Of a DNA stretch of 64,000 bases, positions 52,169-61,806 are shown piece after piece. The notes below the pieces were generated by a model. The model saw only the letters and a list, made by a program, of their open reading frames with translations, searched no databases and was not told where the DNA came from. A program made the position numbers and the translations under genes. Numbering within the stretch: the first letter of the stretch is position 1; every line of letters begins with the position of its first letter. The stretch comes from Candidatus Gastranaerophilales bacterium (GTDB lineage: Bacteria > Cyanobacteriota > Vampirovibrionia > Gastranaerophilales > Gastranaerophilaceae), in assembly GCA_944326685.1 (NCBI GenBank), contig CALVEV010000005.1, positions 1 through 64,000 on the forward strand. Direction: 5' to 3'.

Positions 52169-54000
52169 AGGATTTTTCTTGGTTTATTCTTGTCCCTATA
52201 TGGGTATCAATTTTAATAATGGGCGCTAGGTTCTTAGGAATAGGATTTTCTAAGAGAAATACTGTATTAATGTCAATTTTATCTACATTAATTTCTGCAA
52301 TATATTGTGGGTATGCGCTATTTTATACTTATAATAATTCTCCTGTTGAAGTTAGTTATAATTTTTTATCGATAAGAGAGTTAAATTTTACAGTTGGTGT
52401 TTATGTTGATATGCTAAATTCATTGATTGGGTTAGCTGTTTCAATTATTACTTTTGTAATTTATATTTATTCAGCTTTTTATATGGATAAAGAAAAAAGC
52501 TTTGCACGATTTTATTCATTAATGAATATTTTTAATAGTACGATTTTAGGTTATATATTTAGTCCAAATTTATTCCAAATGTTAATATTTTGGGAACTAA
52601 TAGGTGCTGTTAGCTATTTATTAATCGGATTTTGGTATAACAAAGCAAAAGTGTCTATTGATGCAAAGCGTGTATTTTTAATTAATGCAATAGGTGATGT
52701 GTTGTTATTTTTAGGATTTGTAATTGTTTCTATGAACGTTACAGATTTATTAAATGATATGTCTTTAGTATCTCTGCCATTTGCCAATCTTAATTTGATA
52801 GTATCTTCTTTTTACGCATCAACAACACCAGAAATTTATTCTTTTGTCTCCTTATTATTTGTTTTTGCGGCAATTGTAAAATCTGCGCAATTTCCAATAA
52901 ATTCTTGGTTAATAAATGCTATGAGTGCGCCAACTCCTGTTAGTGCATTAATTCATTCTTCGACTTTGGTGATGACAGGTATTTTCTTATTAATGCGAAT
53001 ATTCCCACTTGTTGCATCTGATATATTATCTTTAAAAATAATGATAGTTTTAGGTAGCGTAACAGCTCTTTTAACATCATTTTCGGCATTATTACAAACA
53101 AATATTAAAAAGGTTCTTGCTTATTCAACATCTTCTCAACTTGGTCTTGTAATTGCTGCACTTGCTCTTTATAATCCTATTGCATCAATTGTATACCTTG
53201 TATCACATGCATTTATAAAAGCATTATTATTCATGTGCGCAGGTGTTGTTATAAAGATTGTAAAAAGTAAGAATATTTTGTTTATGGGAAAATTTAGAGA
53301 ATGCTCACCAATTGTTGCTTTAAGTTTTCTCGTTGGTGCTTTAGCTCTATCTGGGTTAGGTTTCTCAGGTTTTAATGCAAAATCTTTACTGGCAAATGTT
53401 TTTGATAATACATTTTATCTAAATATTTTATTTGCAATTATTGCTGCTTTAACCTCATTGTATATATTTAGATTGTATTTTCTTGTCTTTGAAAATAAGG
53501 CAGGTTATGAATGCTCTGATTTAGAAAATTATAATAATCCAAAATATAATATAGCTTACGGAACATTAATTTTTATGAGTTTGGCAATTATATTATCAAG
53601 CTTTATAATTCCAAATGGACATTTTTCTGTTTTATATTTATTAAATCTTTTTATGGGAGTTGTAGCTTATTATTTATATAATTTTAGAAATAATTTTAAG
53701 TTAAATTCAACCTTGTATCACATAATTGTTAATGGGTTTTACATAAATAAAATTTATTATTGGGGAGAAATTTATTTATATAAATTTTTTACTAAATTAA
53801 TTTCAGTTTTTGATACTTATGTTTTAGGTGGCATAGAGTATTTAGTTAGGGGGGTAATGCTAACTTTATCTAAGGTCGTTCATCAATTACAAGTAAATAA
53901 TTTCCAATCTTATATTTGTTATGGGGTGTGGTGTTTATTATTTGTAATGGGTATTTTTATTGGTGTGTATTCAATGATTTTAAATATATTTGGAGTATAA
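52162..54000 (+). CDS. nuoL: NADH-quinone oxidoreductase subunit L
   Basis: Antiporter-like proton-pumping subunit, 612 residues with about 15 segments. QFPINSWLINAMSAPTPVSA and the following HSSTLV are the family signature; LQTNIKKVLAYSTSSQLG is a second one. A lateral helix is probable in the C-terminal part. A variant of the usual WLPDAM motif (WLINAM) is seen, so the conserved acidic residue in that loop is missing. Confidence 0.93.
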   Translation: MLEDFSWFILVPIWVSILIMGARFLGIGFSKRNTVLMSILSTLISAIYCGYALFYTYNNSPVEVSYNFLSIRELNFTVGVYVDMLNSLIGLAVSIITFVIYIYSAFYMDKEKSFARFYSLMNIFNSTILGYIFSPNLFQMLIFWELIGAVSYLLIGFWYNKAKVSIDAKRVFLINAIGDVLLFLGFVIVSMNVTDLLNDMSLVSLPFANLNLIVSSFYASTTPEIYSFVSLLFVFAAIVKSAQFPINSWLINAMSAPTPVSALIHSSTLVMTGIFLLMRIFPLVASDILSLKIMIVLGSVTALLTSFSALLQTNIKKVLAYSTSSQLGLVIAALALYNPIASIVYLVSHAFIKALLFMCAGVVIKIVKSKNILFMGKFRECSPIVALSFLVGALALSGLGFSGFNAKSLLANVFDNTFYLNILFAIIAALTSLYIFRLYFLVFENKAGYECSDLENYNNPKYNIAYGTLIFMSLAIILSSFIIPNGHFSVLYLLNLFMGVVAYYLYNFRNNFKLNSTLYHIIVNGFYINKIYYWGEIYLYKFFTKLISVFDTYVLGGIEYLVRGVMLTLSKVVHQLQVNNFQSYICYGVWCLLFVMGIFIGVYSMILNIFGV

Positions 54001-54003
54001 ATT

Positions 54004-55494
54004 ATGGAGTCTTTTATTTCAATTCCTGTATTAATGTTTTTGCCGTTAATTGTTGCAATTCTGATTAATCTTCCTATGATTAATAGAAATTATATATTAA
54101 TCAGAAGATTTGTTTCGGGGTTTTCTGTTGTTTATACTTTGTATTCTTTATTATTGTATGTATTTTATATTAACGATATTGATGCTTTACAATTTAATCC
54201 TGAATATGTATCATCAATTCCTTTTTTGAATAATGATTTCTTACATCAACTAGGTATTAATGTTAGTTTTGGAGTTGATAGCTTATCAATTTTAATGATA
54301 ATTTTAACAAGTACAATATTTATGTTTTCAATATTGGGATCTAAATTATTTATAAATAAACATCATAGAACTTTTTATACATTAATACTTTGTCTTGAAA
54401 GTATCTTGGTTGGAATATTCTCATCTATTGATATGTTTGTGTTTTTTGTATTGTGGGAATTAGAATTAATCCCTATGTATTTATTGATAAGTCTTTGGGG
54501 AGATAAAAAATCTAAAAAAGCAGCATTGAAATTTGTTTTGTATACATTTGGTGGAAGCTTATTTATTCTGCTAGGAATTCTATTGTTATATTATACTAAT
54601 TTTTCATTAAGTGGTGATTTGACTTCTGATATAAGTAGGATTGGTGTGAATAATGTTCCATATATTCTACAATTAGTTATGAGTATATCTTTCCTTATAG
54701 GATTCGGTGTAAAAATTCCTTTAGTTCCTTTACATAGGTGGCTAGCTGATGCCCATACAAATTCGACAACTCCTGTGAGTATGGTTTTGGCAGCTATTTT
54801 ATTAAAACTTGGTGTATATGGTTTGATTAGATTTAATTATGCACTTTTGCCTTTGGGTTTTATGACATTAACTCCAATATTGGGTGGAATTGCATTAATA
54901 AATATAATATATGGTGCAGCTTTAGCATATTATCAACAAGACATTAAGAGAATTGTTGCTTATTCTAGTATTTCTCAAATGGGGCTTGTAATTTTAGGCC
55001 TTGTTTCAATGAATTCAGTTGGATATAAAGGTGCTGTTTTTCATATGATATCGCATGCATTAGTTGCAGCAGGTTTATTTTTTGTAGTTGGTATTATTAA
55101 GTTAAAATTCAGAACAAGAAATATCAAAAGACTATCAGGGGTTGCAAATGTCTGTCCTCGTTTGTTTGGATTTACTTCTATGATTGGCTTGGCAGGAGTT
55201 GGAATTCCTTTCTTGTCAGGTTTTGTTGGCGAATTTTTGTCAATTTACGGTGCAGTAATTTCTCAAATTTGGATTCTAAAGTTTTTTGCGTTTGTTGCAA
55301 TTGTAATAATTATGTTATCTGCATTGTATATTTTAAGGTTAATTCATGAAGTATTTTATGCGAATTTGCCTGATAAATATATACATGTACAAGATATTGC
55401 AGTTCATGAATTTGTAGTTCTAGGTGGAATATTCTTTTTGATTCTGCTTTTAGGGGTGTGTCCTTATATAATAATCAATTTTCTAAATGCGTAA
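54004..55494 (+). CDS. nuoM: NADH-quinone oxidoreductase subunit M
   Basis: Antiporter-like proton-pumping subunit, 496 residues with about 14 segments. Motifs: LWELELIPMYLLISLWG with the conserved Glu, VPLHRWLADAHTNSTTPVS, and YYQQDIKRIVAYSSISQMG. TTTGGAG precedes the ATG. Confidence 0.95.
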   Translation: MESFISIPVLMFLPLIVAILINLPMINRNYILIRRFVSGFSVVYTLYSLLLYVFYINDIDALQFNPEYVSSIPFLNNDFLHQLGINVSFGVDSLSILMIILTSTIFMFSILGSKLFINKHHRTFYTLILCLESILVGIFSSIDMFVFFVLWELELIPMYLLISLWGDKKSKKAALKFVLYTFGGSLFILLGILLLYYTNFSLSGDLTSDISRIGVNNVPYILQLVMSISFLIGFGVKIPLVPLHRWLADAHTNSTTPVSMVLAAILLKLGVYGLIRFNYALLPLGFMTLTPILGGIALINIIYGAALAYYQQDIKRIVAYSSISQMGLVILGLVSMNSVGYKGAVFHMISHALVAAGLFFVVGIIKLKFRTRNIKRLSGVANVCPRLFGFTSMIGLAGVGIPFLSGFVGEFLSIYGAVISQIWILKFFAFVAIVIIMLSALYILRLIHEVFYANLPDKYIHVQDIAVHEFVVLGGIFFLILLLGVCPYIIINFLNA

Positions 55495-55503
55495 GAGGTT
55501 TAT

Positions 55504-56892
55504 ATGTTTAATTTTGATAATGTTATAAAATTTGTTCCAGAAATAGTTTTAATAGTTACAATGTTTATACAATTTATTCTTTCATTATTTTCAAAACGAA
55601 GAATTGCTAATATTGTTTCTTTATCAGGAATGTTTATATCTGTAATTTGTTTAATAAATTCCTTTATTTATCCAACAGAATTGTATATAACATTTTTTAA
55701 GGTTTTGATATTAATTTCATCTATAATTGTATTGAATTTAACTTCTTGTAAATCAGTTATAAAAAGATTATTTACCTTTAATATTTTATATTTATCATCT
55801 GTATTTTTCTTAATGATGATAGTAAATTCTAATGATTACTTAAGCTTATTTTTTAACATAGAGTTATTTAGTCTATGTCTGTATTTTTTAATCTCTATTG
55901 ATAGAAAGAAAATAACTGTTGCTGAAACATTTAAATATATGGTTATGTCAGTATTATCATCAGCTTTTTTACTTTTAGGAGTTAGTTTTATATATGGGTT
56001 AACAGGTAGTTTAGAGTTTTATAATATAAGAGAATATTTTACATATAATCACAATTATACTTTTTCATCATCAATAGTTCCTTATATTTTTATATCAATA
56101 GGTTTATTCTTTAAATTAGGAGTATTCCCTTTTGGAAATTGGGTAATAGATATTTATAAAAATATTAATACTAAACTGGTAACTTATATTTCTGTTATTC
56201 CAAAACTTGCAATATTTACTGTGTTAATCAAGATATTACCTTCTATTATATCTTTTGAGTTCTCATTGTTTATAATATTTCTTGCTTGTATTACAGGAGG
56301 ATTTGGAGTTTTGTATGGTCTAAAATCTAAGAATTTAAAAGAGATTATGGCATCAAGTTCTTATATAAATGTTTCTTATATGTTAATGGTTCTAGCACTT
56401 TACACGAAAATTTCTTTATCTGCCCTAATGTTTTATTGGTGTTGCTATGTATTTATGAATATAGGTGCTTTTGCAGGGATTCTAGTTCTTGAACATTCTG
56501 GATTTACAAATAATTGTATTGATATAAGAGGATATTTTTATAAAAATCCAATATTTTCACTTTGTTTTATTGCATGTATTGTTGGTTTAATGGGCTTTCC
56601 TATAACATCAGGTTTTGTTGGAAAATTATATCTTATATCAGGTGTTCTAAATTCAGGAATAATATCAATCCCATTGTTATTGATAATGTTTTTCTTAATG
56701 ATTTCTTCTGTTGTTATTTATATGAATATAGTAAAAAGAGGATTTGAAGATAAATATTTTAAAGATACTTGTTTTATCAAAAAAAGTGCAAACACTTATG
56801 TTTTATATGTCTGCACTTTAATTACTATTCTTATTGGTTTATTCCCGGCTTGGGGAATGAAATTTTGTGAATTAGTTTCTTATTATATTTAA
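55504..56892 (+). CDS. nuoN: NADH-quinone oxidoreductase subunit N
   Basis: Antiporter-like subunit of 462 residues with about 13 segments. The N-terminal half is divergent; FFNIELFSLCLYFLI carries the conserved Glu, FKLGVFPFGNWVIDIYKN replaces the usual WxPDVYEG region, and LKEIMASSSYINVSYM follows. The last 4 nt overlap the end of the flavodiiron gene on the opposite strand. It is the last gene of the operon; no nuoE, nuoF or nuoG follows. Confidence 0.88.
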   Translation: MFNFDNVIKFVPEIVLIVTMFIQFILSLFSKRRIANIVSLSGMFISVICLINSFIYPTELYITFFKVLILISSIIVLNLTSCKSVIKRLFTFNILYLSSVFFLMMIVNSNDYLSLFFNIELFSLCLYFLISIDRKKITVAETFKYMVMSVLSSAFLLLGVSFIYGLTGSLEFYNIREYFTYNHNYTFSSSIVPYIFISIGLFFKLGVFPFGNWVIDIYKNINTKLVTYISVIPKLAIFTVLIKILPSIISFEFSLFIIFLACITGGFGVLYGLKSKNLKEIMASSSYINVSYMLMVLALYTKISLSALMFYWCCYVFMNIGAFAGILVLEHSGFTNNCIDIRGYFYKNPIFSLCFIACIVGLMGFPITSGFVGKLYLISGVLNSGIISIPLLLIMFFLMISSVVIYMNIVKRGFEDKYFKDTCFIKKSANTYVLYVCTLITILIGLFPAWGMKFCELVSYYI

Positions 56893-58073
56893 ACTAATCC
56901 AAGATTTTTATGTTTTTCATAAATAGAATTAACTAAATTATCTAATTTTTTATAATCCTCTTCAGTAATTCTACCTTTAACTTGAATAGGTTCAATAACA
57001 TCAAGTTTAAGTTTCGATACGCATTCAGCTAAAGGTTCAAATAATTTCCCAGCCCAACCGTATGAACCAACGAAAGATGCTATTTTTAATTTAGGTCTAA
57101 GTAATCCTGCAAGATAAGCAATGTTAACAGATGCAGGGTGAGGACCAGCAAGCACCATAGATGTTCCAAGAACCATAGATGTTGCATCAACAAGTCCCAT
57201 TGCTAAGTCTCCTAAATCACCTCTAATGATATCATATTTAAGAGTTTCGATACCTTTTTTATTAAGTTCTGCTTCGATGTAGTCAATCATTTCTTTTGTA
57301 GATCCATACATTGACACGTAAGGAAGAAGAACTAGGTTTTTACCCTCATCTTTTGTCCAATCTTCATATAAATCCAAAATATCAGAAGGGTTGTTGTATA
57401 TAGGTCCGTGACTAGGACAAACAATACTAGGATTTAATTCTTTTACTAAGTTTGTGTATTTTTTGCAAAGCATTCTAAATGGCATCATAATTTCTGCATA
57501 ATATCTTTTAGCGCTATGTGTTAATTCTTCACAAGGTTTAGCAAATACATCTTCAAATATGTAGTGAGCACCTAAGAAGTCACAAGTGAATAAAATGTTA
57601 TCTTCGATATCATGTGTAAACATTGTATCTGGCCAGTGAACATTTGGTGCAAAAATAAATTGAAGTGTTTTATTCCCAAGAGATAATTTTTCTCCATCGT
57701 TCACAATTTTCATTTTACTTCTTGGAACAAATAACATTTCATGAAGGTTTTCTGCACATTTTGAATTTGTAACAACAATAGCTTCAGGAAATTTTTCTAA
57801 TAAAGCAGGTATTGAACCAGAGTGATCTTGTTCTCCGTGATTTTCAATGATGTAATCAATTTTTGTAATACCATTTTCTTCTAGATTTTTTAAATATTCT
57901 TCAGTTTTAGGCGGATACATTGTATCAATTAATGCAACTTTTTCAGAACCTTTTATAATGTAAGAATTATAACTTGTTCCATGCTCTAGTGGGATAAGTT
58001 CATCAAATATTGCTCTATTTTCATCATTAAGTCCACAGTATAAAACATCTTCTTTTATTTCTTGAAATTTCAT
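56889..58073 (-). CDS. Flavodiiron protein (FprA/A-type flavoprotein)
   Basis: Cytosolic O2- or NO-reducing enzyme of 394 residues. The diiron site motif H79-x-E81-x-D83-H84 (ENHGEQDHSG) is intact, with further His and Asp ligands downstream. The C-terminal flavodoxin domain has SMYGSTKEM. It detoxifies oxygen or nitric oxide in anaerobes using rubredoxin or a similar donor, which is not encoded here. GGAGAGG precedes the ATG. It is convergent with nuoN. Confidence 0.94.
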   Translation of the reverse strand: MKFQEIKEDVLYCGLNDENRAIFDELIPLEHGTSYNSYIIKGSEKVALIDTMYPPKTEEYLKNLEENGITKIDYIIENHGEQDHSGSIPALLEKFPEAIVVTNSKCAENLHEMLFVPRSKMKIVNDGEKLSLGNKTLQFIFAPNVHWPDTMFTHDIEDNILFTCDFLGAHYIFEDVFAKPCEELTHSAKRYYAEIMMPFRMLCKKYTNLVKELNPSIVCPSHGPIYNNPSDILDLYEDWTKDEGKNLVLLPYVSMYGSTKEMIDYIEAELNKKGIETLKYDIIRGDLGDLAMGLVDATSMVLGTSMVLAGPHPASVNIAYLAGLLRPKLKIASFVGSYGWAGKLFEPLAECVSKLKLDVIEPIQVKGRITEEDYKKLDNLVNSIYEKHKNLGLV

Positions 58074-58153
58074 CTTTCCTCTCCTTTTTTCTTAATTTTA
58101 TCATACAAATAGCAAAAAAAATATTTAGAAGTTTTATTTAATTAGGTATTATC

Positions 58154-58876
58154 ATGGTAATTAGTTTAAACAATAATAGTAAATATTTTATAAAAACATC
58201 ACAATCACAAAATGTCGAACCTAAAGTAAAATTGAGTAAAAATCAAAAGTTAGGAATTCAATTGACAACTGCTGCTGGAGTTTTAGGTAGTTTAGCAATA
58301 CTTGCAAAAACATCCAAAAACCCTTATTCTTTAAAGATTTCAAAAATGGTTTCGACTCCTTTTAAGGATAGTTTTTTAGGTAAAATTGATTATAATGTAA
58401 AGAATGTATTAGTTGTTGGTGCCGGTTCTTGCTTAGGTGGTTTATTTGGTGGTGTGTTGTTTGATAAAAACAAAAATAATCGTCAAGCCAAATTAAGAGA
58501 GGCATTAGTTCAATATACTAATATAGCTATGCCAATAGCAACTGTTCACTATATGTCAAAATTAGGAGATATTTTCGCAAATAAAATGCTTAAAGGCGGT
58601 AATTTCTTAAAAGCTATTGCTCCGATTGTTGGTTTGGGGGTTGGTATTGTTGCGGGTAACAGAATCTCAAATAAATTAAATCAGTTGATATTCCATAAAA
58701 AAGATAATAGACCTGTAGAATTGACCGATATGTCAGCACATTTAGATGATATTTGTATGACATCTCAATATATAGTAAAAGATAATATCTTAACCAAATC
58801 AGCATCTAGATTTATTCCATTAGCTTTGATGGTTGCAGGATGCGAGATTGGTAAAAAACAAGAAAAAACTAATTAA
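58154..58876 (+). CDS. Membrane protein paralogous to the 4703 gene
   Basis: Protein of 240 residues with three or four hydrophobic segments (LGIQLTTAAGVLGSLAILAK, NVLVVGAGSCLGGLFGGVLF, FLKAIAPIVGLGVGIVAG). The C-terminal third repeats the NRPVELTDMSAHLDDI motif of the 4703 protein (R-P-x-E-L-x-D-x3-H-x-DDI), and the segment order agrees. It lacks the His-rich linker and tail. No function known; it has no nearby regulator of the DtxR type and no operator-like dyad. The start has only a weak AGG upstream. Confidence 0.7.
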   Translation: MVISLNNNSKYFIKTSQSQNVEPKVKLSKNQKLGIQLTTAAGVLGSLAILAKTSKNPYSLKISKMVSTPFKDSFLGKIDYNVKNVLVVGAGSCLGGLFGGVLFDKNKNNRQAKLREALVQYTNIAMPIATVHYMSKLGDIFANKMLKGGNFLKAIAPIVGLGVGIVAGNRISNKLNQLIFHKKDNRPVELTDMSAHLDDICMTSQYIVKDNILTKSASRFIPLALMVAGCEIGKKQEKTN

Positions 58877-58983
58877 TGTGATAGTGATATATTAGAGAGA
58901 GCTTTTGTTTTTTTTTTCTTGCAAAAATTTTATGGTTGTATTATTATGTGTAATTGTCACACTTAAAGAGGGGAAGTCGTTAT

Positions 58984-60225
58984 ATGCGCGAATTATTTAA
59001 TGATTATGTAAAATCAATTACAACTTACATTATGTTCCAAATCAAGGCAAAAGCTAATCAATTAAAGCCAGAATTGGATAAAAAAGGTAGAAGTCCGATT
59101 TTCTTATCAATGGGCGCACCAACGGAAAACCCTCCAAAGTATATGTTTGATGTATTAAAAGAAGAATTAGATAAAGATGGTGTTCATACTTATTCAACAC
59201 CAAAAGGTGAAAAGTATTTCTTAGATGCAGTTGCCAAAAGAATGAAAACTAGATTTAATGTTGAATTAGATCCAGCATCAGAAATTTGTTCTTTGATTGG
59301 TTCAAAAGAAGGTTTAGCAAACTTAATTAGAATTCTTTGTAATCCAACAACAGATGTTGAAGAAAAAGATGTTATTTTTGTTCCTGATCCTGGTTATGCA
59401 TCTTATGATCAGATGATAACAATTGCAGGAGGAAAATCTTATCCAATTCCATTGACACCAGAAAATAACTTTATGCCAAATTTAGATGAAGTTTGGGATA
59501 GTTATATAAAAGAAGGTGGTAAAGCTGAAAAAGTTAAGGCGTTTATCATCAATTATCCTAACAACCCATTAGGAGCAACAGCAACAAGAGATTATTATAA
59601 ACACTGTGTAGAATTTGCGAAGAAACATAATATTTTATTAATGTCAGATGCTGCTTATGCTGATTTATACTTTGATGAATCTGATAAACCGTTTAGTATA
59701 TTAGAATTTGAGGGGGCAAAAGATGTAGCCGTAGAATTCTTTAGTTTCTCAAAACCTTATGCTATGACAGGTATGAGAGCAGGCTGGATTTGTGGAAATA
59801 AAGAAGCTGTTGGCTTATTTGCAGTATTGAAATCAACTATTGATAATGGCTTATATAAACCATTACAAACAGCATGTGCGGCAATATTGAATTCAAAAGA
59901 AGGTGATGAGTATACAAGATTAGCTAATGTTAATCTTAAAAAGAAACAAGATTTGTTTGTTCAAGGTATGAAAGAATTAGGTTGGCCAGAATTTAATGTT
60001 CCAAATGCAACATTCTATTTATGGATGCCAATTCCACCAAGATATAAATCATCACAAGAATTTACTGATGAATTATTGGAAAAGTCAGGAATTGTTGCTG
60101 TTCCGGGACATGCTTACGGCAAATATGGTGAAGGATTCTTTAGAGTATCTATCGTATGTACAGAAGCACAAATTTCAGAATGTATCGATAGAATGAAAAA
60201 AGACGGATTCTATTATAATTCGTAA
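58984..60225 (+). CDS. PLP aminotransferase, LL-diaminopimelate aminotransferase-like
   Basis: Class I/II PLP enzyme of 413 residues. PNNPLGA, the PLP Lys in SFSKPYAMTGMRAGW, and the substrate Arg in FFRVSIVC are visible. The N-terminal part (VHTYSTPKGEKYFLDAVAK) fits the fold of DapL and related transaminases. DapL makes LL-DAP in cyanobacteria and some anaerobes, and lysA and the DAP-type murE are nearby in this genome, so that is a reasonable guess; another transaminase activity is possible. I start at ATG 58984 after AGAGGGG; upstream in-frame codons to 58954 lack a site. Confidence 0.8.
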   Translation: MRELFNDYVKSITTYIMFQIKAKANQLKPELDKKGRSPIFLSMGAPTENPPKYMFDVLKEELDKDGVHTYSTPKGEKYFLDAVAKRMKTRFNVELDPASEICSLIGSKEGLANLIRILCNPTTDVEEKDVIFVPDPGYASYDQMITIAGGKSYPIPLTPENNFMPNLDEVWDSYIKEGGKAEKVKAFIINYPNNPLGATATRDYYKHCVEFAKKHNILLMSDAAYADLYFDESDKPFSILEFEGAKDVAVEFFSFSKPYAMTGMRAGWICGNKEAVGLFAVLKSTIDNGLYKPLQTACAAILNSKEGDEYTRLANVNLKKKQDLFVQGMKELGWPEFNVPNATFYLWMPIPPRYKSSQEFTDELLEKSGIVAVPGHAYGKYGEGFFRVSIVCTEAQISECIDRMKKDGFYYNS

Positions 60226-60244
60226 TGATATTTGAATATAAACT

Positions 60245-60279
60245 AAAAAAGAAGTATTATTTAATAATACTTCTTTTTT
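60245..60279. terminator. Bidirectional terminator
   Basis: AAAAAAGAAGTATTAT and ATAATACTTCTTTTTT are 16-bp complementary arms around TTA, with T-runs on both strands. It separates the convergent aminotransferase and decarboxylase genes. Confidence 0.85.
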
Positions 60280-60282
60280 GTT

Positions 60283-61701
60283 TTATTTTATAACTTCTAA
60301 CTCTTTGTATGTTTTTAAGTATGGTAAATGTTCTTCTGTTATAAGTTCTCCTGGTAATAATATTGCAATTCCCGGAGGACATTCTGCTACAACTTCAGCT
60401 GAAATTCTACCAACTGCATCATATTTATTTACTAATTCTTTTGGTGCAAAATATGCATCTCTTAATCTCATTTTTATTTGAGGTGTTAACATTGGCATAT
60501 GTTTCTTTTTATCAATTATTGGGTGTTCAGTATAATCTGTTTTATCAATTTCTTTTAAACAACTTACAAGATATTTAAAATCAGATAAATCATTCCCTAA
60601 ATTTGATAATATTAAAATCCCAATATCTGATGCTGATTCAACTTCAATATTATAGTCATGTTCTAATATCATTTCTAAACTTGTACCAGACAAACCATCA
60701 ACTTTAATAAATACTTTTGTTGGATCGGTATATTCATAATTTAAATAATGAACACTATCCATTTTATCAATTTCTTGTTTTAAATAATTTGCGTTAGAAA
60801 TAGCTTTTTCTATTTGTTCTTGTCCTTCTTCAGACTCTAAATGAGCTCTTGCTGCATCTAAACTTGTTAATAATAGTAAAGATGGACTTGTAGTATGTAA
60901 TAATTTTAATGTTCTTTCTAAAACTTCAATATCAATTCTTGAGTCTTTTTTTGCAACATGTAGCATTGATGTTTGGCTCATACTTCCACCTGTTTTATGT
61001 AAGGAATGAACAACTGCATCTGCTCCTTGTTTTAATGCAGGGATAGGAAGTTTATCAGAAAAATTCCACAAACAACCGTGTGCTTCATCAACAAACAGAG
61101 GTACATTATATCTTTTACATACAGAACTTATTCCAGCAATATCTGATACTACACCTTCATAAGTTGGATTTGTTACCCATACACAAGCGACATCTTCATT
61201 TTCAGATAATGCTTTTTCAATTGCTTCAGGTGATATTCTACCCCAAATAGACCAATCATCTATTTTATCAGGCAAAACCCATACTGGTTCAGCACCTGAC
61301 ATTATTAATCCAGTTAAAATTGAACGATGACAATTTCTATTTACAATAACTTTTTGACCTCTTTTAGTCGTTCCCATAGCAAGTGCAAGATTTCCAATTG
61401 TTGAACCATTCAATAAGAAAAATGTTCTTTGAGAACCAAATGCTTTTGCTGCAAGTGCTTCTGCTTCTTTAATAGGTCCTGTTGGAGGATTAAGAGTTCC
61501 TAAATTATCAAATTCGTCTGTTGTATCTAAAGCAAGCAATCTTTCTCCAACCAAATCTTTAAATGGTTTATAAACACCATTCCCTTTGGTGTGTCCAGGT
61601 ATATGAAATTGATATGTTGGATTTTTTAGCGCAGTAGCCATTGCTTCTACAAGCGGGGCTCTAACCACATTATTCTCAATCCCTTCTAAATCTTCATTCA
61701 T
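60283..61701 (-). CDS. Orn/Lys/Arg decarboxylase family protein
   Basis: Fold-type I PLP decarboxylase of 472 residues. The PLP-binding Lys is in HSLHKTGG, and FVDEAHGCLWNF, NGSTIGNLALAM and IVNRNCHRSIL match the family. The size is that of the shorter Gram-positive-type members. The amino acid substrate (arginine, lysine or ornithine) cannot be told; it would make a polyamine precursor. The ATG lies within an AT-rich leader with no strong ribosome binding site. It is divergent from the glutamate synthase genes. Confidence 0.9.
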   Translation of the reverse strand: MNEDLEGIENNVVRAPLVEAMATALKNPTYQFHIPGHTKGNGVYKPFKDLVGERLLALDTTDEFDNLGTLNPPTGPIKEAEALAAKAFGSQRTFFLLNGSTIGNLALAMGTTKRGQKVIVNRNCHRSILTGLIMSGAEPVWVLPDKIDDWSIWGRISPEAIEKALSENEDVACVWVTNPTYEGVVSDIAGISSVCKRYNVPLFVDEAHGCLWNFSDKLPIPALKQGADAVVHSLHKTGGSMSQTSMLHVAKKDSRIDIEVLERTLKLLHTTSPSLLLLTSLDAARAHLESEEGQEQIEKAISNANYLKQEIDKMDSVHYLNYEYTDPTKVFIKVDGLSGTSLEMILEHDYNIEVESASDIGILILSNLGNDLSDFKYLVSCLKEIDKTDYTEHPIIDKKKHMPMLTPQIKMRLRDAYFAPKELVNKYDAVGRISAEVVAECPPGIAILLPGELITEEHLPYLKTYKELEVIK

Positions 61702-61770
61702 ATAATAATTATAACAAAAAATAAAAATTCATTATATTAAATATTCCATTTTTTAAAAAAGTTTAAATTC

Positions 61771-61800
61771 TTGACTTTAAAAATACATAAATAATAAAAT
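61771..61800 (+). promoter_or_regulatory. Promoter of the glutamate synthase operon, leaderless arrangement
   Basis: TTGACT (61771-61776) and TAAAAT (61795-61800), 18 bp apart. The ATG at 61807 lies 6 nt after the -10 box, with no room for a ribosome binding site. Confidence 0.65.
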
Positions 61801-61806
61801 ACTAGT

